Positions 52,301 through 61,300 of a stretch of 64,000 nucleotides of DNA are shown here, piece after piece. A program made the position numbers and the translations under genes. The stretch is from contig CM036619.1 in the NCBI GenBank assembly GCA_020746105.1, positions 51,444,635-51,508,634 of the forward strand, in the 5' to 3' direction. The notes under the pieces were generated by a model. The model made no database searches, was not told the origin of the DNA, and saw only the letters and a program-made list of their open reading frames with translations. How positions within the stretch are numbered: the first letter of the stretch is position 1; the number at the start of each line of letters is the position of its first letter. This DNA comes from Trogon surrucura. Its lineage: Eukaryota; Chordata; Aves; Trogoniformes; Trogonidae.

Positions 52301-55300
52301 CTTCATTTTCCCCTTCCATTATTTTCCATTCAACCTGTCTCTGCACTGACTCACAGTATGTTCAGCTGGCACAAGGCCTGTTCTCATGAGACTTTCAGCC
52401 AAATATTTCAGACACTAGAGGTTCTCCACAGCATCTAAAGTGTTTAGTTACAGACAGTAACTGAAGGTAAGTATGGCAGAGATGATGTACAACAGAAATG
52501 TAGCTGCAATGTGCTTTATCAAAGGGAAGTTGTGAGGATCAATGGTCATGAATATTAAAGGTTTCCTCTTTGAAGCCCTTGGAGACAGACAAAAGCTGGT
52601 TCCCTGCCTCCCAGGCAATATAAGCCAGACATGACCACAAATCGCGGCCACTCTGATGAGTGGTACCTCTGAAGTCTTCGGTTTTTTCTCCTCTGAGTTA
52701 CTAAAAGGATGTATGACTAAACTCCATTAGCTCCCATCAGTATGCTGAGGTTAGGCACACTAAGAGACAATTCTGCACACCTATATGGTATGCCTCTACC
52801 ATTCAAAGGATGTGGAGTGCTTATCAGGGCCAAAAGGCATCACGTGCTGTTGAGATCTGTAAACAGAGCTAACTGAGTAGGATTGGATTCATCACTAAAC
52901 ACACGTTATTCACAGAATAAAGGCAGAAGCCACCTCTAAACTGAAATATCAAAGGCAACTAAACCTATATAAATGCTGCCATCCCTTCTTTAAAAGCTTC
53001 ATTAAAACACACAATCCAGAGCTTCGAAGCACAGAATTGAAAGTACTGAGTTTGGCAAACATGTGAAAAAACGAACGTAGATTACTGCTGTAAGCAGGGG
53101 TTTCATGCAAACACAGCCACAACAATTACATGGCAAAATATATTAGGAAAAGCACAAAAGCACCGAAACTGTTAAAAGTGATGCATTTTAAGCGACATTA
53201 CAAATTTGATCTAGGTGCACCTTGAAAAGGCTTCTCTGATCTAACATTCGTCTGATCTGCTGCGCTGCTGAGTTTCACCTACCTGTTTCAGGCCGAGATT
53301 GACAAGCAGATACGCGACCAGATAATGATTCACCTCCAGGGTTAATATACCTCAGGATAATGCGAAATAAGTAGAGGTTTGATTTTTCCACATTCACAGT
53401 TATCCTCACTTCATTCTGAAAAATGGAAGTTAATAAACAAAAACAGCCGTAAAGTGCTGAATAGAGGAACCGTTAGAAGCCATGCAACCACCATACTAAA
53501 GTCCTACAAGAAAAATGCACATGCAGGCAAGTATATACCAGAATGGCAACGCTGGTGTACGACAGAGGAAGACAGGCAAGCCTAGTGAGAAAAATTAATT
53601 CACTTACAAGTGTAATTAGTGCCAAAATGTTTTCCCTCAGCAACTGAGATCTTCCCTTTAGAGCTTTGTGAGCCCAGGCTGACATAGCGGAGGACTAGGT
53701 GGAAGAGCTTAGGAGAAGCCACAGTGATAGGCACAACCACCTCTGGCTGGGAAAAATAAAAAGAAATGGAAAAAGGAGGAAAGGAAAGTATATTATTTGT
53801 TACTAGCACCCAGAGAAAGAAAAAACGTTTGGCAAACTCTGTAACAGAAAAGAAAGGCTTGGGCAGCTTACAAAAGAATATAGAACAAAACTTCCTGTGA
53901 AATAAACCCCTTGTTGAATAACAGCTTATCCAGAAAGATACAGAATGACTGAACTAACACAGGTGTTGATATTGCACATTGATACACGGACAGTATTTTA
54001 CTGTTTTTCTTCCCTCCCGTGCCACAAAGGAGGCATATGGTATGAAGGGCTGTTCATACGCCTCACTTCCCAAGGAACAGGCCAAAATCATTGATCTTAG
54101 CCTGAAATCCCACACAGTGAGCCACAGCATGCAGACGTCTCAGATCATCACTGAAACTTCCTCTGCTCCTCCACTAGGTTCTGCAGTTTCTTAGAGAAGC
54201 AATACCATGCATGACTCTGCCCTGGGGCTGAACTGACACCTCTGGAGCCACACAGTTCTGGAGCCCACAGAAGGTTGTGTTCACACAGCCCCAGTGCTTA
54301 ATTTGCAGAGCAACAGAAGCGGCAGAGACCAGTTCAAAGGCTGGCAACGGATTAGGAAAATACAGCATTGGTGCAAGCTCGAGGGTCTGGCTTCCTCCTT
54401 TTCATCCTAAATCCTAAAGCTCCTTTCATAATCCAACTCCCACCAGTTCACCCATCGCAATCCATTCGCTGTCCCTTTCCAAGATGCTTGTGGTGGTGAC
54501 TTCCCCACCACTGTGGTCCACTCTGCTTGCCCAAATGCACACAGGTTTTCTTTCTTCCATACATTTGAGAACAGGGCATGAAGTCTCATTTTCTCCTACT
54601 CCTAAAAGCTACAATAAATGCAAGACTGCCAGCTCACATATGCTGCTCTGAATGTATGTTCCTCAATCCAGTCTTCATCACTACAGACACCTCCACCTTC
54701 TTAAGAAATCCAAAGCAGAAAGCAAAGATAAACATACAGGAGGTAGCAGGGCTGAGAGATCTACAGAGACTAGATATCTAAAATTCAGGTGATTGCAGAA
54801 GGGCAGTGGACCAGAATGGAAAATACACACAAGCAGAGGAAGGATTTACAAGTGTTGTTTTAAATGGAGGACAACCTCGGGTTCCAGTATAAGTTGGGGA
54901 ATGACTTATTAGAGAGTAGTGTAGGGGAAAGGGACCTGGGAGTCTTGGTGGACAGCAGGATGACCATGAGCCAGCACTGTGACCTTGTGGCCAGGAAGGC
55001 CAATGGCATCCTGGGGTGTATGAGAAGGGGGGTGTTTAGTAGGTCAAGAGAGGTTCTCCTTCCCCTCTACTCTGCCCTGGTGAGACCCCATCTGGAATAT
55101 TGTGTCCAGTTCTGGGCCCCTCAGTTCAAGAAAGACAGGGAACTGCTGGAGAGAGTCCAGCACAGGGCAACTAGGATGATTAAGGGAGTGGAGCATCTCC
55201 CTTATGAGAGAAGACTGAGGGAGCTGGGGCTCTTTAGTTTGGAGAAGAGGAGGCTGAGGGGTGACCTCATTAATGTTTACAAATATATCAAGGGTGAGTG

Positions 55301-58300
55301 TCACGAGGATGGAGCCAGGCTCTTCTCGGTGACAACCACTGATAGGACAAGGGGTAATGGGCTGAAACTGGAACATAAGAGGTTCCGCTTAAACTCGAGA
55401 AGAAACTTCTTCTCAGTGAGGGTGACGGAGCCCTGGAACAGGCTGCCCAGAGAGGTTGTGGAGTCTCCTTCTCTGGAGACATTCAAGACCTGCCTGGACA
55501 CATTCCTGTGTAGCATAATCTAGGCACTCCTGCTCTGGCAGGGGGATTGGACTTGATGATCTTTCGAGGTCCCTTCCAATCCCTAACATTCTATGATTCT
55601 GAATGATACTACATGAATAACACAGGCACTGAGGGAACACTCGAAAAATAGATATTAACAAAATAGATATTAGCAAAAAAAAAAAAAAAAAAAGGCAAAA
55701 GAAATAAAGAAATATGCTTCAGAAGATTTATCAAAATGGTTTCTAAGCTTTTATGGAAAATCTACAAGACACAGTGAAGGGAGAGAAGGAAGAGATATAT
55801 GAGGAATGAGGGAGGAATAGATGTCAGTCCCTGGCTTCAAGCAAAGGCAGGAAGCGAGGAGAAATTATTCTTTGTGCTCCATCACAGATTTAGGCAACTC
55901 TGGCAGTGGTTTAAAATCTGAAGCCAACTGTCAGCTTCTCAGTCTATACTGAAACACCCATGTCAGTAGCATGACAGGGCATCAGTGACCTCCACTGAGG
56001 TCACATACAGCTTATTTATTTCACCTCAAAAATTTTAATTGTGTTTCTTTTCACAAAAAGTGGTTACATTAGCCTTTTGTGTGGTAGATATGGTAATATG
56101 ATTTGTCTCCTACAAAATAAATATCAGGAGGGTTATTTCAGGGTCCTGCAAGACCCAAAAACACTATGTCAAATCTAGGAAAGCTCCTTGGAATGAAGAA
56201 TGTGAGACCATCTCAGATACACAAGTATCTAACGAAGGAGGGCCCAGCACTAGCTATTACATGAGTGAAAAACTCTATCCAGGTAAGTAAAATAATGCAC
56301 ACTTTTAGCAAGATTAGAGACTGTTACAAAATGCCACTGGATAGAAAATGCAAAAAAGAGCTGAGTTAGAAAGCAAAAATTAAGGAATCACAGCTACTAG
56401 AGAGTTGCCTTCATTTGTGAATGAGGAGCAATTCTGAAGATCCAACAAATATGAGCTCTGGGATAAAAGAAGAAAACAACACAAAATAACAGAGAGGAAA
56501 GAGAGAAAAAATAAGAACAGAAAGGAAGTCACAATGTTTGTGCAATGGTTATGTGCTTATGTGTCAGTCTATAGTGAACCATTAGTCTTTGAACAACTTG
56601 TGGAGGTTGGACATACCTATAGCAGAGTACTACTTTTAAGAAGAGTGAGCAAATTCCATTTATTGTTCAAATCTACTGTTTTAAAATCCTGGTTCACTTG
56701 ATCAGCAGTTCAGTCCACAGTCATATGGGTCCCTTCTCACACAAATTACGGTGATCTTCTTCCTATAATTTACTTGTTGCCTCTGCTGCTGTTTAGGTTA
56801 TTTGTAGACTGCCATAAAACTAAAATTAATGTTGCCAATGTGCTGCTGCTCACAGCTTCTTTTACTGAATCACATGTTTTCCTGTTTACTGTAATGTGTA
56901 GATATCATTCCTAATAAAAGTTGGTGCCTTTCTCTTCCTAGCCCAATATAAGCTGCAAGTGTCAGAAGACTTCAGTGACAGCGCTATGATGGTACCTGAA
57001 AAGCTTATGGACATAGACTGTCACAGAATTGTGTAATTCATATTATTTAGCCAAGCATCAATCTTCTGCTGTTTCCACTGTCCTTGGCATAGCAAGAATT
57101 TCTGCACTTAGTAGTATGGACTTTAAAGCTATTAGTACTTTCTTTACACCTACTGCAAAATCCACATTTCTCACAAGAAAATCCTCAAAGAACATTTCTG
57201 AAGAACACATATTTGCACAAGCAATGATCAACGTACAATAATACCAACACCGCGTAATCCAAACTGCAATACAGTGCCAAGGGGTTCGGATGAGTGAGAT
57301 CCTGTCCTTTTTTTCTGGTTTCTTCATGACCTTGCACACACACGGCAGTACTACAGAGACATACACACCATACACCTGTGTTTTCACCCCATAGCCTTGA
57401 GTGAAACACCAGCTTACTTGTATAGAGGACATCCGGGCATATCCTCTCCAACTGAAGCTAGGAAATTCCCGAGGATCATAGCCAAACCGAATTTCCCTTC
57501 CCTCAGCAGTAGTACCATCCTCAATCTCAAATTTCATGTGGTGTAGATCAGGGAAAAAATAGTTTTTTTCAGGCCTTTCAAGGAGAAAAAAAAAACAACA
57601 ACAAAGAATTACCATTTGTTGTACGGTCTACATCTAAGAGCATAACGCAACAGAAGGGAGGTGACCTACTGATGACTGAGGAATCCTGACAGCAGCTAAT
57701 AAATGCAAGACAGCGGATAAGGTGAACATAATGAGAAGTCTGGTTCCAGAAGCTTTTACAGCTGATGTACATTTTCCTATTTAACTCCTAATAGACATAT
57801 AGATATAGATATATATGCAATACTACTGCAAAACAGGTATTGCTTATTTAAGGAAGCAAGTTAAAAAATCGTAGTAAAATAACAGAAGGAAACTGCCCTG
57901 CAAGATTAACATCCGTAACTAACACAATTTACCAGCTTCGCTATCAACAAATCCAGAACCTCACGTGAAAGGACTGCAAGGGACCTGTGGGCAGTTTCTA
58001 AAGAACTAGGCCGAAGCAGGAGCTACTGGGAGCTTCTGCCAGACTCACTGCCGGCAGTGGGTCCCCACGACGTGCGCCCTGCACTGGCAGCCCCCCGAGG
58101 GCTCGGCACACTCTAGGTTGAGAGATCCTCCAACATCACATCGGCAACCTGTCAGGCAAAGAGCAGAAGCCAAAGAGCCCATCAGAAAAGTAAAAAAAGA
58201 AAAAAAAAAGTGATAGAAGTTATCAGAAAACACACCTCTAATTAAACACCGTTAATGATTTGTTTCCTCCTTACAGAGCCCTTCAGACTCCTCTCAGACT

Positions 58301-61300
58301 CTTTCAAACACATGTTAACACATATGCATAAGCTGCAATTATTTCTGGCTGCCCATGTTTGTGGTTGTTTTCTTTACTTCTCTTTGGAATGTGACAAGCA
58401 CCACTTTTTTAAAAAATCACAAGTAATAAGCCATGCCACATTACTAAATGCAGGACTACAGTTTTGCAGAACAGGCATTCGGATGTTTTGCCAGTAAGTC
58501 AGAATTTCTACAGAAATATCACAATGAATAATTTTTTTCTTTTACAAGCAAAAACCAAAACCTTACTTATAAAAATTGTAGAGTTGTTAATTTTTCAGAG
58601 TCTGGTATCCCAATATTTAATTTATCTTCTAAAAATTGCAAAAATAAGAACATATGCGTTTATATAATTGCATATGCATATTTCTAACTAATACTTCCTA
58701 CAAAAGACAGGACTTGTGGCACAGACTGAAGGACATCTCTAGCAACGAGGTATAACATATCTTATTAAGAAACAAGTACGTCTAGGCTAAAAATTCCAAG
58801 CTGAATTGAAATGTTCAAAGTTCCTAAACGTGTTTACATCATACTATAAAAGTGTCCTGTTTTCTAAGACATGTTAAACACTTGTAATCTCATTGAAATC
58901 AGGGATGACTAAAGTATTTAAAACCTTTACGAAACCAGATTCCTTCCAACAGCTCCTTGGTTTGCACCTTAGGCATGATAGCTTTGTTTGATACAGTAGC
59001 CATTATTTTTAACTTTGCACATATTAAATGACTGTTAGAAGCAGTCCAATGCTTTAAAAATAAATCTCCTGCATCAACTATGTACAGGTGTAAAGCACAT
59101 ACAAGTCAGTGAAAGCGCTTTCAATAATTTTTCAGTAATTTTAACAAATCTAAATATACAGCAGGGGGACAAGGAGAGAAGGGAACTGTTGCAGTACCCC
59201 TACATCGCTCAAGCACATGGCAGAGCAAATATCCTTCAGAAGCAGGACCACTTTCTCCACATCACAGCTATAGCTGGTCCTGCTTCAAAACACATTGAGC
59301 CCTGGACTAAAGCGATATGTGAATATAACTGCAAAAATATATCAAACTAGTATCTGTTGTAATATTTTAAGTCTTCAGCAGCAGACCTTAGGGAACTGCT
59401 AAGTGGAACAGACAGCTGCCACTCTTACAGGTAATGCTTGCAGAAGAAGCAACCGTCCTTGGCCCCACAACTTGGAGAAGGAGTGAGGGGAGGAAAGACT
59501 CTTTTCTATTTGGTAAGACAACAGTTTTTTAGCAGTGCCATACGAGATCTCACTGTGGGCTTTGACAGAGAAGCCTCAGGCATGTGGTGGGAAATGAGGC
59601 ACTGGGGAAGGCAAGGTGAAGGACAACCATCTCAGAGAGGAAAGCCTTCCCCCACGTGAGCAAGACACAATATGGTTGGGAACCACAGTGATAACAAGTG
59701 GGTTACGAGCAATTTCAAGCAGTAGTGCAAAAAGCTGTGAACAGGAGTGACCCAAAAAATACATCCACATCTTAATAATACAACCCAGGGAATTCTAAAG
59801 ACTTTTGTGCAAAGTGTAAATGTGCTACTAGACATGTCCTCTATGCATTTTACCTTGGCAGCCAAAATAATTCTTGCTTTCAAGAGCATAATAACCAGCT
59901 TCGCAAGTGTTGCAGGAATCTCCACAAACATTAGATTTGCAGTAACAACGCCCATTTTCCTGTGAAGAAAACAATTTCATCAAAATGTTTCAGCACCTTT
60001 TTCAGAACCTTAATCTTTCAATTCTTCGAATTCCCTCTAATTCTAAAAAGTAAAAATGTTATAATCTCAACAAAAAGTATTATTTGGACACAACTTCTGT
60101 CATTTATCATATTCAATGAACAGATTAAAAAATAGATAAAATCAAGAAAAATGAAAAAAACTTCTCTGTGAATCTGCTTCTTCACTGTATAAGACCAGCC
60201 ACTTCATATGCAAAAGCAATAATCAGTACTAAGATTTTTACCTTATCAAATGTTACAAGTTAGTTATCTTTACAAAAATCAATTTAATTAATGTATTTCT
60301 TTTAACTTCACTTTACCTGTTGACATTCTGCGACTCCACTTAGTGTTCCATTTACATCACACTGGCATGCTGCACAGATGAAAAATAGACAATCTGCATT
60401 TCATCTTTCCAAGATTCTTTGCAGGAAAAAAAAAGCCCACCACCCTGAATCTGCAATTCTGAGTCATAGTGCCCCAACATAGATTTTACTCTGGGAGGTT
60501 CAGAACGTCAGACAGATACTGGCACAAGGTGAGAAGAAAAAGCAAAAGAGAAAGAATGAGGACTTCTGTGTATGTATGATTTACTGGTGTGTTTTGAAGT
60601 GTTCTAAATTGTGTTTTAACAAACAAAATCGTGCGTTTGGAATTACAGATGTTTTCTTTCTTAGAAACATTCACATCTAATTGATGTGAAATGGTGTCTT
60701 CCAGCCGGACTGGCACCTTCTATTCTGCAGTGCTGATCTGGGACCAGTTCAACTCTCCGTAGGAAATATAAATGAAGAAAATACTGCAAGAAGTTGCTAT
60801 GCTGAACTAGAGGTTTCATGAAACCCAGTATTGATTCTGTGACTGAAAGCAGAGCTGATGAATTACATGAAAGGTGCAGTAATTAATCTTGGAGGAGATG
60901 GTTAGATCATACAGTATTTAGAGATTTACAGTCAAAGATGTAAAGACAGCGGTATTGGCTCTAAGGCTACTCATCCTATCTAGGTGGCTGTTGCAGTGGA
61001 ACAGTTGGAAAGGAAATAGGTGGGGATAAAAAATCTTCAGAGAATTTTATCTTTATCCTTTTTAATCTTTAAAAGTATTATCTGCCTGAAAAATACACAC
61101 TTGCTCTTAGCAAACATTGAAATCCACAAACAGATCAGCATTATATAGACATAAATCATAACAGATCTATCCCACCCTGAAGCCACAAGAAGGCTTTTCA
61201 CTCCTCTACGAGCTAGGAGATGATAATCAATTAAAAAGCACCTTCTTCTCAAAACAGTTAGCCAAATTCTGGTTTCAGTGTTAAGGGCAGAAATCCTGTC

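Larger units (their letters stand above)
53747..57417. other. Intron with one CR1 and an A-run
   Basis: CR1 at 54866-55600, A-run at 55675-55693. I looked for a third copy of exon 8 and saw none. The rest is unrecognised. Confidence 0.6.

Noticed and set aside
57058..57615. 185-codon open frame on the minus strand
   Set aside because: Only 57418-57574 is exonic; the rest is intron read through the donor and acceptor.
59158..59178. CTCF-like AGCAGGGGGAC
   Set aside because: The essential GGC of the core is replaced by GAC.
59632..59955. 107-codon open frame over exon 5
   Set aside because: Wrong frame; the LE cysteine pattern appears only in the frame used for exon 5.
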